DNA of 64,000 nt, taken from assembly GCA_964471665.1 (NCBI GenBank), contig CAYYHG010000002.1:6588-70587 (forward strand), written 5' to 3'. Both the position numbers and the translations under genes were made by a program. The notes under the pieces were generated by a model, which saw only the letters and a program-made list of their open reading frames with translations, was not told where the DNA came from and ran no database searches. Numbering within the stretch: position 1 is the stretch's first letter; each line of letters opens with the position of its first letter. The DNA is from SW-9-67-25 sp964471665. GTDB taxonomy: Archaea; Halobacteriota; Halobacteria; Halobacteriales; Haloarculaceae. Below, in pieces: positions 8,559-19,025 of this stretch.

Positions 8559-9452
8559 ATGGTCACGTTCCAGGTCGCCGACGGCGTCTACGGTATCGAC
8601 GTCGGACTGTTCGACACGGAGGTCCTGTCGGTCTACCTCTTCGACGACGACGAACCGACACTCGTCGACGCGGGGACAGCCGCCGGCACGGACCGGATCC
8701 TCGCGGGAATGGCCGAGTGTGGCGTCGATCCCGGCGACCTCTCGAACGTCGTCCTGTCGCACGTCCACGCCGACCACACCGGCGCCGCGAGCGCACTCGT
8801 CGAGGCGGCGCCCGACGTGGACGTCTACATCCACGAGATGACAGCCCCTCACGTGATCGATCCGACGGAGTTGATCGAGAGCAGCAGGCGCGCGATGGGC
8901 GAGCACTACGACCTGATGGGCGAGCAGGGACCGGTCCCAGAGGAGAACGTCGTCCCGGTGACTGACGACGGTCTCGACATCGAGACCGGCGCGCACACGC
9001 TGCGGCTGATCCACGCGCCGGGACACTCGCCCGACCACTTCGCAGTCTGGAACCCCGAACGCCGGGTGCTGTTCGCCGCCGAGTGTCTCGGCCTGTACTT
9101 CCCGCGGGCCGACCAGTGGTCGCCGCCGTCGACGCTCCCGAACTTCGACGCCGGCGTCGTCGGGACCTCCATCGCCGACCTCCGGGCTCTCGACCCCGAG
9201 GAAATCCTCTTTCCCCACTTCGGCGTCTGGCCCGACAAACCCGAGGCGGCCTTCGAGACTGCCGTCTCCGAACTGTCCCGGTTCGGCGACTGGATCCTGG
9301 ACCGCCACGACGCGACCGGATCGACCGAAGCCACCGTCGAGGCGGTTGCCCGAACTCTGCTCGACCTCTCGCCTCCCTACGATCCTCTCGCCGGATCGTT
9401 CTACGCGGAGATCGTCACGAAAGGATATCTCAAACAGTACGAACTGCTGTGA
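8559..9452 (+). CDS. Metallo-beta-lactamase-fold hydrolase
   Basis: A 297-aa zinc-dependent hydrolase. The metal motif HVHADHTG (HxHxDH) is near residue 67, a further His lies in HAPGHSPDHF near 150 and another in FPHFG near 219. The N-terminus GVYGIDVGLFDTEVLSVYL suits the glyoxalase II-like/MBL branch. Haloarchaea carry several such hydrolases for thioesters or lactones and no substrate can be named. Single gene, divergent from the acetyltransferase. Confidence 0.88.
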   Translation: MVTFQVADGVYGIDVGLFDTEVLSVYLFDDDEPTLVDAGTAAGTDRILAGMAECGVDPGDLSNVVLSHVHADHTGAASALVEAAPDVDVYIHEMTAPHVIDPTELIESSRRAMGEHYDLMGEQGPVPEENVVPVTDDGLDIETGAHTLRLIHAPGHSPDHFAVWNPERRVLFAAECLGLYFPRADQWSPPSTLPNFDAGVVGTSIADLRALDPEEILFPHFGVWPDKPEAAFETAVSELSRFGDWILDRHDATGSTEATVEAVARTLLDLSPPYDPLAGSFYAEIVTKGYLKQYELL

Positions 9453-9707
9453 GTCATACATCTGTAATACATCTTTGGTACGCACTCTGCGATCTCTCCG
9501 GTCATGTTTGGATTGCAAGTGCGGTAAAATATACTTTTGTTACACATAATACTTAGAGAGTACATTGGCACTTTTCGACGGGAACAGCCATCGCGGGTGT
9601 CTGCCGGTCGAGTCGGATCGGGCACGCGGAGCACCTCTCGGCGGGGCCGTGCCGGCCCGGTCACCCAAAGTAGTAAGTGACCACTTCCTCTACCAGAGTG
9701 TACGGAT
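9453..9707. promoter_or_regulatory. AT-rich intergenic region before rdfA
   Basis: A 255-bp gap with an AT-rich core at about 9522-9565 (TAAAATATACTT and flanks). No open frame has coding character. TAGTAAGT at about 9671-9678 lies about 30 nt before the rdfA ATG and is the best candidate for its TATA element. The region could carry regulation of the cell-shape pair. Confidence 0.4.
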
Positions 9708-10322
9708 ATGGCGGAAAACGAGAGGGCACCCAACAGACGGTACAAAATCGGGAGAGTGCTGGCGGAGTACGACCTGCTGGATCTGCACGCGTCGTTGCCG
9801 GAGCGCTGGCTCGGGGAGAACGGAGAGGCGATGAGCCTGCGGGGACTCGCCGACCACATCAACGTCGCCGTCCTCCAGCAGGCCATGGAGGGGGCCGGCG
9901 TCGATCCGCTGGAGGGCGAGGCCGAGAACGCCTACAGACTGCTCACCGACGACGAGGTCAGCGTCGGCGTCAGGACCCAGCAGCGCAACCGCCTCGAACG
10001 CGAGGGTGTCGACGTCGACGCCCTCGAGGACGATTTCGTGACTCACCAGGCCGTCCACACGTACCTGCGGGAGGTGCTGGACGTCTCGAAAGAGCGCGGC
10101 GACGACGCGGACCCGGTCGAGAAACACGAACAGCGCGTCCAGCGGCTCCGCTCGCGGACCGAGGCCGTCACGGAAAACTCCCTCTCGGAACTGAGAAGCG
10201 CCGGCGACCTCACCCTGGGCGAACACAACGTCGTCGTCGACCTCCAGGTCTTCTGCCGGGACTGTGGCTCCCAGTTCGACGTCGCCGACCTGTTTCGCCG
10301 GGGTGGGTGTGACTGCCAGTAG
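9708..10322 (+). CDS. rdfA: Rod-determining factor RdfA
   Basis: A 204-aa cytoplasmic protein matching the haloarchaeal RdfA family, shown in Haloferax volcanii to be needed for rod-shaped cells. The N-terminal half (KIGRVLAEYDLLDL, SLRGLADHINVAVLQQAM) is helical. Residues 110-170 are charged helix. The C-terminus is a zinc ribbon with Cys183, Cys186, Cys201 and Cys203 (FCRDCG, then GCDC). The Sph-type SMC-related gene lies immediately downstream, the arrangement known for this family. The molecular activity is not established; a DNA- or protein-binding regulatory role with the SMC partner is inference. Confidence 0.8.
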   Translation: MAENERAPNRRYKIGRVLAEYDLLDLHASLPERWLGENGEAMSLRGLADHINVAVLQQAMEGAGVDPLEGEAENAYRLLTDDEVSVGVRTQQRNRLEREGVDVDALEDDFVTHQAVHTYLREVLDVSKERGDDADPVEKHEQRVQRLRSRTEAVTENSLSELRSAGDLTLGEHNVVVDLQVFCRDCGSQFDVADLFRRGGCDCQ

Positions 10323-10385
10323 GATCCGGACGCGCGGCCGCTGTGACACCAGTATGTCTGTAACGCGCGCTCCGCCCCTGACAAT

Positions 10386-10393
10386 CTTTATAC
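10386..10393 (+). promoter_or_regulatory. TATA box of the Sph-like gene
   Basis: CTTTATAC ends 21 nt before the ATG at 10415 and 24 nt before the ATG at 10418. The Sph-like gene therefore has its own promoter in the 92-nt gap after rdfA, besides possible read-through. Confidence 0.6.
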
Positions 10394-10414
10394 CCGAGAA
10401 CGGACAGGGTGTGG

Positions 10415-12367
10415 ATGATGGCATCTGCCGAAACTGAGCAAGCACAGGTTTCTCTCACCGCCGAGAACGTCGGGGGCATCGAACGGACCGAGGTGGGGTT
10501 CGAACCGGGCGTGACGATCCTGGTCGGACGGAACGCGACCCACCGGACGTCGCTGTTGCAGGCGATCATGGCCGGCCTGGGGAGCGAGCGTGCGTCCCTG
10601 AAAGGCGACGCCGAGGAGGGCCGCGTCGAGGTGCAGATCGGCGACGACCTCTACACGCGGACCCTCCACAGGCAGGGGGAAGGCGTCGCCTTCGACGGGG
10701 ATCCGTACCTCGACGATCCAGAACTGGCCGATCTCTTCGCGTTTCTCCTCGAATCGAACGAGGCTCGCCGGACTGTCGCGCTCGGGGGCAACCTGCGCGA
10801 GATCATCATGGAACCGATCGACGCCGAGTCGATCCAGGCGGATATCGAGCGTCTGGAGGCCGAGAAGCGGGACGTCGAGGAGGCAATCGGCGACCTCGAA
10901 TCGCTGAAGACGGAACTCCCAGAGCTGGAACAGGAGCGGACCCGTCTGGAGTCGGAGATCGAGGCAAAGCGCGAAACGTTCCAGGAGAAGCGATCGGAAC
11001 TCGAGGACCTGTCGGACGACGCCCCCGAACTGCGGGAGGACGAATCAGAACTGGAGGCGAAGATGGCACAGCTCCAGCGGGCCCGGTCCGACATGGAACA
11101 GACCGAGTTCCGGCTGGACAGCCAGCAGGACAGCCTCGAAACCCTCGAGACAGAACTGGCCGCCCTCGAAGAGCAACAGGCCGACGTCGCCGACGACGAA
11201 GCGGCGGATCTGGACTCGGTCCACTCCGAGATCGACCGCCTGCAGGAACGCAAGCGGGAACTCGACTCGGAGCTGACGAAACTCCAGAGCGTCATCCAGT
11301 TCAACGAGGAGATGCTCGACGGGGCGAGCCGGGACATCGCGGCCGCGCTGCGCGGCGAGGACGACGACGAGTCGGTGACCGACCAGCTTCTCGAAACGAC
11401 CGAGTCGGTCGTCTGCTGGACCTGCGGGACGGAGGTCGAGGGCGACCGCATCGAGGAGACCATCGAGCGACTGCGGGGTCTCCGGGAGTCGAAGTTCAGC
11501 GACCAGAGCGAGATCGAGTCCCGCCTGGCGGAGTTCAAGGAACGCCGCTCGGAGATCGAATCCCGGCAGCACGAACGGAAACGCATCGAACAGAAAATCG
11601 ACGAGGTCCGCGCCGAGATCGAGGAACGCGAGGCGAAAATTGCCGACCTCGAAGCCGAACGCGAGGACCGCAAACACGAGATCGAGAGTTTGCGGGACGA
11701 AATCGAGGACCTCGAGGCACAGGACCGGTCCGAGGTGCTGGACGCACACAAGGCGGTCAACGAACTCGAGATCGAACTCGAGCGTCTCGAGGACGAGCGC
11801 GACCGCGTTGTCTCGAACATCGAGGAACTCGAGGCGCGCACGGCCGAGATAGAGGCCTACGAGGCCCGGAAAGCGGAGATCAACGACGAATTGACCGACC
11901 TCCGGACGCGCATCGACAAGATCGAACAGCAGGCCGTCGAGGAGTTCAACGACCACATGGACACCGTGCTTGACATCCTCAACTACACGAACCTCGACCG
12001 GATCTGGGTCGAGCGCACCGAACGCGAGGTCCGCGAAGGACGCCGGACCGTCTCGGAGACTGTCTTCGAGTTGCACGTCGTCCGCAGCACCGACAACGGC
12101 GTCACCTACGAGGACGCGTTCGAACACCTGAGTGAGAGCGAACGCGAGGTCACGGGACTCGTGTTCGCCCTGGCCGGCTACCTCGCACACGAGGTCTACG
12201 AGGAGGTCCCCTTCATCCTGCTCGACTCTCTGGAAGCGATCGACTCCGACCGCATCGCAACGCTCGTCGAGTACATGCAGGGCCACGCCGACTACCTCGT
12301 CGCCGCGCTCCTCCCCGAGGACGCCGCCGCACTCGACGACGCCTACCAGCGGATCACCGACATCTGA
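10415..12367 (+). CDS. sph3: Archaea-specific SMC-related protein (Sph3-like)
   Basis: A 650-aa Rad50/SMC-architecture protein: N-terminal head (1-135), long coiled coil (about 140-315), apex CWTC near residue 333 like a Rad50 zinc hook, returning coiled coil (340-520) and C-terminal head (520-650). The ATPase motifs are unusual. The Walker A position reads GRNATHRTS with no GK, the signature region is LSESEREVTG, and the Walker B position reads FILLDSLEAID with Ser for the usual Glu. It is the partner of RdfA in haloarchaeal cell-shape control. Two adjacent ATGs (10415, 10418) are equally good starts; the upstream GTG at 10409 is not needed. Confidence 0.82.
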   Translation: MMASAETEQAQVSLTAENVGGIERTEVGFEPGVTILVGRNATHRTSLLQAIMAGLGSERASLKGDAEEGRVEVQIGDDLYTRTLHRQGEGVAFDGDPYLDDPELADLFAFLLESNEARRTVALGGNLREIIMEPIDAESIQADIERLEAEKRDVEEAIGDLESLKTELPELEQERTRLESEIEAKRETFQEKRSELEDLSDDAPELREDESELEAKMAQLQRARSDMEQTEFRLDSQQDSLETLETELAALEEQQADVADDEAADLDSVHSEIDRLQERKRELDSELTKLQSVIQFNEEMLDGASRDIAAALRGEDDDESVTDQLLETTESVVCWTCGTEVEGDRIEETIERLRGLRESKFSDQSEIESRLAEFKERRSEIESRQHERKRIEQKIDEVRAEIEEREAKIADLEAEREDRKHEIESLRDEIEDLEAQDRSEVLDAHKAVNELEIELERLEDERDRVVSNIEELEARTAEIEAYEARKAEINDELTDLRTRIDKIEQQAVEEFNDHMDTVLDILNYTNLDRIWVERTEREVREGRRTVSETVFELHVVRSTDNGVTYEDAFEHLSESEREVTGLVFALAGYLAHEVYEEVPFILLDSLEAIDSDRIATLVEYMQGHADYLVAALLPEDAAALDDAYQRITDI

Positions 12368-12523
12368 GGGCTGCCGGTTCCTCCCGGGTCCGTCTCCCGT
12401 TCGAACAGTTCGAATGCGGGTGGCGAAACTGCCCACGTTATCCAGGTGCCGTGTCTGCCCGACCGTCGTGACCCCGTTTCCACACCGCGACTGGCGTTCG
12501 ATCTGTTCGAACAGACTGTGGGG

Positions 12524-13240
12524 TCACTCGACGGATCCGACGCCGAGGTGTCGGTCGAGTATCTCCTCGTTCTCCCGGACGGCCCCGGCAGGACCCTCGT
12601 GGACGATTCGGCCTTTCTCCAGGATGTAGGTGTACTCCGAGACGTCCAGTGCGACGGGGATGTTCTGTTCGACGAGCAGGACGGTGATCCCCTCGTCGTT
12701 CAACTCGCGGATGATGTCCTCGATGTCGCGGACGATGTAGGGGGCGAGTCCCTCTGTCGGTTCGTCGAGCAACAGTAATTCTGGATCGGCGACGAGCGCC
12801 CGCGCGATGGCGAGCATCTGCTGTTCGCCCCCCGAGAGGACCGACCCGTAACTCCCCTCGCGTTCCTGCAGGTTCTCGAAGGTCTCGAGGACCTCGTCGA
12901 CGGAACTGTTCCCACCGGATCCCAGCCGTCCCATCTCGATGTTCTCGCGGACGCTGAGTCCCGGGAACACGCGCCGGTCCTCGGGGACGAAGGTGACGCC
13001 CCGCTGGATGGTCTGCTCGGTCGGCAGATCGGTGACGTCCTCGCCGTCGAAGGTGATGGTGCCGGCGGTCGGCGTCACGTTGCCGACGATCGACCGGAGC
13101 GTGGTCGTCTTGCCGACGCCGTTGCGCCCCACCAGGGAGACGACCGACCCGTCCTCGACAGCCAGGTCGACGCCCCGCAGGACCTCGGTGAGGTCGTAGC
13201 CGGCGCGCACTCCCTCGAGAGAGAGGAGGGGATCGCTCAC
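12524..13240 (-). CDS. livF: Liv-type ABC transporter ATPase, second system (LivF)
   Basis: A 238-aa ATPase from the GTG at 13240. Walker A GRNGVGKTT, the LivF hallmark FVPEDRRVFPGLSVRENI, signature LSGGEQQML and Walker B LLLLDEPTEGL are all present. The GTG places MSDPLLSLEGV at the N-terminus as in the family, 34 nt after livG. An ATG at 13288 would add 16 unrelated residues and overlap livG. It is the last gene of the second importer operon and converges on the Sph-like gene. Confidence 0.9.
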   Translation of the reverse strand: MSDPLLSLEGVRAGYDLTEVLRGVDLAVEDGSVVSLVGRNGVGKTTTLRSIVGNVTPTAGTITFDGEDVTDLPTEQTIQRGVTFVPEDRRVFPGLSVRENIEMGRLGSGGNSSVDEVLETFENLQEREGSYGSVLSGGEQQMLAIARALVADPELLLLDEPTEGLAPYIVRDIEDIIRELNDEGITVLLVEQNIPVALDVSEYTYILEKGRIVHEGPAGAVRENEEILDRHLGVGSVE

Positions 13241-13274
13241 CGGCGACCCACCACCAGGGACGTAGACGGGGCGG

Positions 13275-14031
<757 letters not shown>

Positions 14032-14039
<8 letters not shown>

Positions 14040-16017
14040 CCGCGTTCACCTCGGCTTCGTCGACGCCGAGCGGCGGGTCGCCCTCCTCGGACTCACGGCG
14101 CTCGGCCAGGAGCGACGGGACCGACACCAGTCCCCGGGGGACGAACAGGACAAACAGCACGAAGACGGCACCGATGAGCGTCCGCCACTGCTCGGTGTAC
14201 GACGAGAGGGCGTCCTCGGCGCCGATGAAGACGCCGGCGCCGATCATCGGTCCGAAGAGCGTCCCCATCCCGCCGAGCAGGGTCATCACGATGACCTCCC
14301 CGGAGTTGATCCAGTGGAGCGTCTGGTCGGGAGAGATGACGAACGTGTCGGGGTTGACAGCCAGCAGGCCGCCGGCCAGGCCCGCGAGGCCGCCGCTGAT
14401 GACGAACGCGCGGCGCTTGTACCTGGTGACGTCGTACCCGACGAACTCCGCGCGCTCGTCGCTCTCGCCGATCGACTGGAGAACGCTCCCGAAGGGGGCG
14501 TTCATGAACCGCCGCGCCAGCAACAGTGCCCCGACCGCCAGCGCCAGCGCGACGTAGTAGAAGACCATCGAGGACCCGACCGTCAGGCCGGCGAGGGACA
14601 GTTCGATTTCGGAGAGGGGAGCGCCCACACCCGCGAGACCCAGAAGAGCGTCGAACCCGAGCAGCCCGTCGCTGCCGCCGGTGAACTCGAACTTGAAGGC
14701 CGCGCTGTAGAACAGTTCGGCGAAGGCGAGCGTGATCATCGCGAAGTAGACACCGGAGACACGGATCGAGAGACTCCCCACGACCCACGCCAGCGCGGCG
14801 GGAACGAGAACGGCAGCGAGCAGCGCGATCAGAAACGAAGGCGAGAGGTGCAGGAGGACGAGCGCGCCGGTGTAGGCGCCGACGCCGAAGAACATCGCGT
14901 GGCCCAGCGAGACCAGCCCCGCAGAACCCATCACGAAATCCAGCGAGAGCGCGAAGATTGCCCACACGAGCACCGTGTTCGCCAGCGTGACGTAGAAGCC
15001 GTTGTCTGTCACTGCCGCGACGACGGGGAAGACGCCGAGTCCGGCGACTGCGAGGACACCGAGCCGCCACCGGGTGGAGGCGGTGAACACCCCGCCGTAG
15101 GCGCCAACCAGGAGTTCGCCCTCCTCGCTGCCGCCGGTCTGCCACTCGGGATTCCCGAACAGTCCCTGGGGTCTGACCAGCAACACGCCGATCATCAGAA
15201 GGAAGATCGTCAACCCCTCGAAGACGGGGAGGTAGGTCCTGATCAGTGTCTGGACGATCCCCACGAGAAGTCCCCCGAAGACCGCGCCACGGAAACTGCC
15301 CAGACCGCCGAGGACGACGATGATGAACGCGGGGATGATGACAGCGTTGCCCATGTTGGGGTTGACGTTCTGGTACCCACCGAGAACGATCCCGCCGACC
15401 GCGGCGAGGGCGGCCCCGAACCCGAACACGAGCGTGTAGTAGCGGTCGATGTCGATCCCGACGTTGCGGACCATCTCGCGGTCCTGGGAACCCGCGCGGA
15501 CGATCATGCCGTACCTCGTCCGGTCGAGAACGAGCCAGGTTCCCGCCGCCAGCAACGCCGCAAAGCCGATCATGAAGAGGTTGTACAGCGCGATCCGGAC
15601 GCCGAAGGCGCCGACGGGCTGGGAGAGGACGCCGGGGACGGCCAGTTGCTGTTGTTGCTGGCCCCAGCCAAAGCGGATGACGTCGTTGATGACGAGCACG
15701 AGCCCGAAGGTCAGCAGGATGTGATAGAGGGGATTGCGCCCGTAGAGGGGACGGACGGTGAGCCGTTCGATTGCCGCCCCGACGACGCCGACGATCAGCG
15801 GCGCGACGACGAGCGCGACCGGGAACCCGAGGTTCGCACCCAGGGGGTCGACGATACTCAGCGCGAAATAGGCGCCCAGTGCGAACAGCTCGCCGTGCGA
15901 GAAATTGATGACGTCCATCACCCCGAAGATGATCGACAGCCCCGCCGCCAGCAGGACGTAGACCATCCCCAGGGTGACGCCGTTGAGCAACTGTTCGACG
16001 ACGTTGGCGACGGACAT
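14032..16017 (-). CDS. Fused LivH-LivM ABC transporter permease
   Basis: A 661-aa polytopic protein joining two permeases that are separate in the first operon. Residues 1-300 are LivH-like (LLNGVTLGMVYVLLAAGLS, VMDVINFSHGE, VVLGGLGSFRGAVFGGLL, VRPQGLFG). A short polar linker, about 300-330, carries GGSEEGE. Residues 330-640 are LivM-like (SAGLVSLGHAMFFGVGAY, GVYFAMITLAFAELF, VMTLLGGMGTLFGPMIGA, VPRGLVS). A five-Gln run near residue 120 is unusual. One chain can therefore provide the whole transmembrane pore. No stop or frameshift is needed to read through the junction. It lies 9 nt after the lipoprotein gene. Confidence 0.9.
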
Positions 16018-16026
16018 ACCAGGAGG

Positions 16027-17364
16027 TCAGCCCATCTGACAGCCGAGTTCGCTCGCCGGCGGGAGGGCCGCCTCGCCGTCGGTCCTGTCGAGCAACTCGA
16101 CCGCCGCGAGGTCGCCCTCGCCCCCGACCAGCTCGCTCATCCACGTGGGATTGGTGGCCTGGTGGTCGCCCGCCCGGAGTGTGACGTCGCCCAGCACGGT
16201 GGTGAAGGTGCCCCCCTCGAGGGCGTCCCGGGCGTCCGCGGGGTCGGTACTGCCGGCCTCCTGTATTCCCTTTGCGACGAGCCGCATCGAGTCGTAGCCG
16301 ACCCGCTCGAAGTTGTCCGGCGTGCCGTCGTACTCGCTCTCGAAGGCGTCGACGAACTGCTGGTTGTCGCCCGTCTCGAGCGTGGCGTTGTACCGGACGC
16401 CGCCGAAGGTCCCGACGGCGTTTTGCTGGGTCGCTCCGCGAACGACCAGGAACGACATCGTCGGCCCCACGAGGGCCACGTCGTCTTTCAGCCCCTGTTC
16501 GGCGGCCTGGTTGACGAAGTTGATGAGGTCCCCGCCCGTCATCCCGAGGACGACCGCGTCGGCCCCGGAGTTGCCGATCTGGGTGATAAAGGAGCCGTAG
16601 TTCGACGACCCCAGTTCCGACCGCGTGACGTCGACCTCGGTGAACCCCTCGTTGGCGTCCTGCATCCGCGAGCGCGTGCGGTTGTACACCGACTCCCCGT
16701 AGGCGTAGTCGGCGATGTGGAACCAGACGTTCGTCCCGAGGTTGTTGACCGTGTATGCGGAGATTGCCTCGGCGATCTGTGCGGTGTTGGTCTCGGCGCG
16801 GAACACCCACTCGTTGCACGCCTCGCCGGTGATCGGGACTGCCGCACCGCCGGGGAAGTAAACGAACTCCTCCTGGGCAGCGAACTCGTTGAGCGACAGC
16901 GCCACCGAACTGGAGATGGCCCCGAACAGGTACTGTGCGCCGTCCTGCTGGACGACCTTCTGTGCGCTCTGCTGGGCCGTTCCGGTCTCGGTCCCGGTGT
17001 CCTCGAGGACGGCGTCGAGTTCGAGGTCGAACTCGTCGCTGGCGTTGATCTGCTGGACTGCCAGCTCCGCGCCGCTGCGCTGGCCCGGGCCGAGCGAACT
17101 GTAGGCACCAGTCATCGGGTTCAGGACGCCGACTGTCGCCGTCCCCAGGTCCGATGGACTGCCGTCTGTCGACCCACCGTCACCGTCGTCGCCACCGTCA
17201 CCGTCTCCGCCGTCGCCACCGTCACCGTCTCCGCCTCCGCCGTCGCCACCGTCTCCGCCGCCACACCCTGCGAGTCCCACGGCGCCCGCCACCCCGGCGA
17301 GGGCGAGAAATCGTCTGCGTGCGCACCTGTGCGTTCCGGACAGTCTCCCCTCCGAGTCGGGCAT
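16027..17364 (-). CDS. ABC importer substrate-binding lipoprotein, second Liv system
   Basis: A 445-aa type I periplasmic-binding protein. The Tat signal ARRRFL (residues 15-20), hydrophobic core and lipobox LAGC with Cys34 point to an exported, lipid-anchored protein. A Gly/Asp tract (about 35-70) links to the ligand domain beginning LGTATVGVLNPMTGAYSSLG. Start 17364 was chosen because a TATTAG-type box lies 26 nt upstream; an ATG eight codons earlier (17388) would lie almost on top of that box. First gene of the second importer operon. The ligand is unknown. Confidence 0.88.
   Translation of the reverse strand: MPDSEGRLSGTHRCARRRFLALAGVAGAVGLAGCGGGDGGDGGGGDGDGGDGGDGDGGDDGDGGSTDGSPSDLGTATVGVLNPMTGAYSSLGPGQRSGAELAVQQINASDEFDLELDAVLEDTGTETGTAQQSAQKVVQQDGAQYLFGAISSSVALSLNEFAAQEEFVYFPGGAAVPITGEACNEWVFRAETNTAQIAEAISAYTVNNLGTNVWFHIADYAYGESVYNRTRSRMQDANEGFTEVDVTRSELGSSNYGSFITQIGNSGADAVVLGMTGGDLINFVNQAAEQGLKDDVALVGPTMSFLVVRGATQQNAVGTFGGVRYNATLETGDNQQFVDAFESEYDGTPDNFERVGYDSMRLVAKGIQEAGSTDPADARDALEGGTFTTVLGDVTLRAGDHQATNPTWMSELVGGEGDLAAVELLDRTDGEAALPPASELGCQMG
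17171..17262 (-). repeat. In-frame Gly/Asp linker repeat
   Basis: Imperfect GGCGAC/GGTGAC repeats encode an acidic glycine tether after the lipobox, like the tract in the first Liv lipoprotein but less regular. Confidence 0.75.
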
Positions 17365-17392
17365 CGTACGCCAGTCATCGTTTCGCATACCT

Positions 17393-17400
17393 AATAAAGT
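17393..17400 (-). promoter_or_regulatory. TATA box of the second Liv operon
   Basis: On the minus strand CTTTATTA/TTTATTAG lies 26-34 nt before the ATG at 17364. It fixes the short start and implies a leaderless or near-leaderless mRNA. Confidence 0.6.
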
Positions 17401-17471
17401 CTTCTGTGCCCCCGGCCGCACGACCCGGTGACAGCAAAGCTTTTTGTCGTCCTGGGTGCGCCCTACAGACG

Positions 17472-18431
17472 ATGACAGCGCGCGTACTCGTCACGGGCGG
17501 CACCGGCTTTCTCGGATCGTACGTCGCCGCCGACCTCCTCGAACAGGGACACGACGTCGTCGCCTACGACCTCTCGACGGACGACCGGATCCTCTCGAAA
17601 CTCGGGGTCGCGGAGGACGTCGAGATACGCCGTGGTGACGTCTCGGAGTCGACTGACGTGATCCGGGCGGTCCGCGAGACCGGCGCCACGCGCGTCGTCC
17701 ACCTCGCTGCACTGTTGACCACCACCGCCCGCGAGAATCCCCGGAGTGCTCTGACTGTCAACACCCTCGGAACGAACAACGTCCTCGAGGCCGCGCGGGT
17801 CCTCGACGACCAGGTCGAACGCGTCGCGTGGGCCTCCTCGGCGGCCGTGTACGCACCACCGGACAACTACGACGCCGAGTTCGTCGACGAGGACGCCCTC
17901 GTCTACCCCGACACGCTGTACGGCGCGACCAAGACCTACAACGAACACCAGGCCCGCGTCTATCACGAGGACTACGGCGTCTCCCACGTCGGCCTGCGCC
18001 CGACGGTCGCGTACGGTCCCTACCGGGAGACGGGCGGGTCGGCGTTCCTGGCGAACATCGTCGAGAAGCCCGCACTCGGGGACTCGTTTTCCGTGGCGTA
18101 CGGCGACCAGGTCATCGACTGGCAACACGCCCGCGACATCGCACAGGCGTTTCGCCGGGCGGCGTTCGTCTCCGAGGCGGACCTCGGCCAGCGGATCTAC
18201 AACGTCCGGGGCGAACTGGCGACCGTCCGCGAGGCCGTCGAGACTGTCCGGGAAATCCTGCCTGACGCCGACCTGAGTGTCTCCAACGAGGGCGAACTCC
18301 CCTGGACACAGAACCTCGATATGACCGCCGCCCAGCGTGACCTGGGCTACGAGGTGGAGTACGACCTCGAGACGGGCTTCCGGTCGTACATCGACACGCT
18401 CCGGGCGGAGCACGGGCTGGAGTCGGTCTGA
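17472..18431 (+). CDS. NAD-dependent epimerase/dehydratase (extended SDR)
   Basis: A 319-aa extended short-chain dehydrogenase. The NAD-binding motif GGTGFLG is at residues 9-15. DVSESTDV and HLAALLTT follow the Rossmann fold, SSAAVY gives the catalytic Ser region, and YGATKTYNE gives Tyr-x3-Lys. The C-terminal half binds the substrate. These enzymes act on nucleotide sugars or related compounds, but the catabolic context does not point to a sugar. Its promoter region is shared with the divergent Liv operon (107 nt). Confidence 0.85.
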   Translation: MTARVLVTGGTGFLGSYVAADLLEQGHDVVAYDLSTDDRILSKLGVAEDVEIRRGDVSESTDVIRAVRETGATRVVHLAALLTTTARENPRSALTVNTLGTNNVLEAARVLDDQVERVAWASSAAVYAPPDNYDAEFVDEDALVYPDTLYGATKTYNEHQARVYHEDYGVSHVGLRPTVAYGPYRETGGSAFLANIVEKPALGDSFSVAYGDQVIDWQHARDIAQAFRRAAFVSEADLGQRIYNVRGELATVREAVETVREILPDADLSVSNEGELPWTQNLDMTAAQRDLGYEVEYDLETGFRSYIDTLRAEHGLESV

Positions 18432-18482
18432 CCCTCCGGCGTCGTCCCTACTCGGATCCTGCGGAGAGAGCCTCGCCGGTCC

Positions 18483-18959
18483 CTACCCGGACCCGGCGGT
18501 CAGGCGCTCGCCGTCGACGAACAACTTCTCTGCAGGCGGGCGACCCTCTGCGTAGCCGTCGTGGTACTCGAACAGCTGGAAGAGCGTTCCGGTGGGGTTG
18601 ACCGGCGAGACGAACGCCTCGGTCCAGTCGCCCACGTCCCGGTAGTCGACCACCTCCAGGTCGGCCGTCTCCAGTGTGTCGACGACCGCGTCGATGTCGG
18701 CGACTTCCAGGGTGACGTGGTGGAGTCCAGGGCCGTGCTCGGCGAGAAAGTCGGTGAGGAAGGTATTCTCGGCCTCGGGTGCGATGAGTTCCAGCCGGGA
18801 CGCGTCCCGGCCGAAGTCGTACTGTGCCCACCGGAACCCCGCGACGGTCTCGTCGACGAGTTTCCGGCAGCCAAGCGCGAACAGGACTGGTTCGGCCGTC
18901 TCGATGGCTTCGACGGCGATCCCGACGTGGTCGACACGGATGGGCGTGTCGTGGGTCAT
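18483..18959 (-). CDS. VOC-family (glyoxalase/dioxygenase fold) protein
   Basis: A 158-aa protein with the two beta-alpha-beta-beta-beta modules of the vicinal oxygen chelate fold. Candidate metal ligands are His in VDHVGIAV near residue 10, Glu in LELIAPE, His in LHHVTLEV near 80 and a Glu in LFQLFEY near the end. It resembles methylmalonyl-CoA epimerase-like and glyoxalase-like members; the exact reaction is not clear. Single gene with its own promoter. Confidence 0.8.
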   Translation of the reverse strand: MTHDTPIRVDHVGIAVEAIETAEPVLFALGCRKLVDETVAGFRWAQYDFGRDASRLELIAPEAENTFLTDFLAEHGPGLHHVTLEVADIDAVVDTLETADLEVVDYRDVGDWTEAFVSPVNPTGTLFQLFEYHDGYAEGRPPAEKLFVDGERLTAGSG

Positions 18960-18980
18960 GTGATGGTGTGATCGCGGGAG

Positions 18981-18990
18981 GTAATTATAC
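18981..18990 (-). promoter_or_regulatory. TATA box of the VOC gene
   Basis: Minus-strand GTATAATTAC is centred 26 nt before the ATG at 18959, the expected leaderless geometry. Confidence 0.7.
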
Positions 18991-19025
18991 CTCTCGGCGG
19001 CCCGGTTTCTCCGGGCACGTGTGAT

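Noticed and set aside
12368..12523. TTCGAA-type palindromes (12399-12414 and 12503-12514) as operators
   Set aside because: They lie between convergent genes with no promoter to control; a role in termination is possible but unsupported.
14093..16819. A 908-codon minus-strand frame overlapping the fused permease in another phase
   Set aside because: The translation is Arg-rich and lacks membrane segments; the permease frame has clear family motifs.
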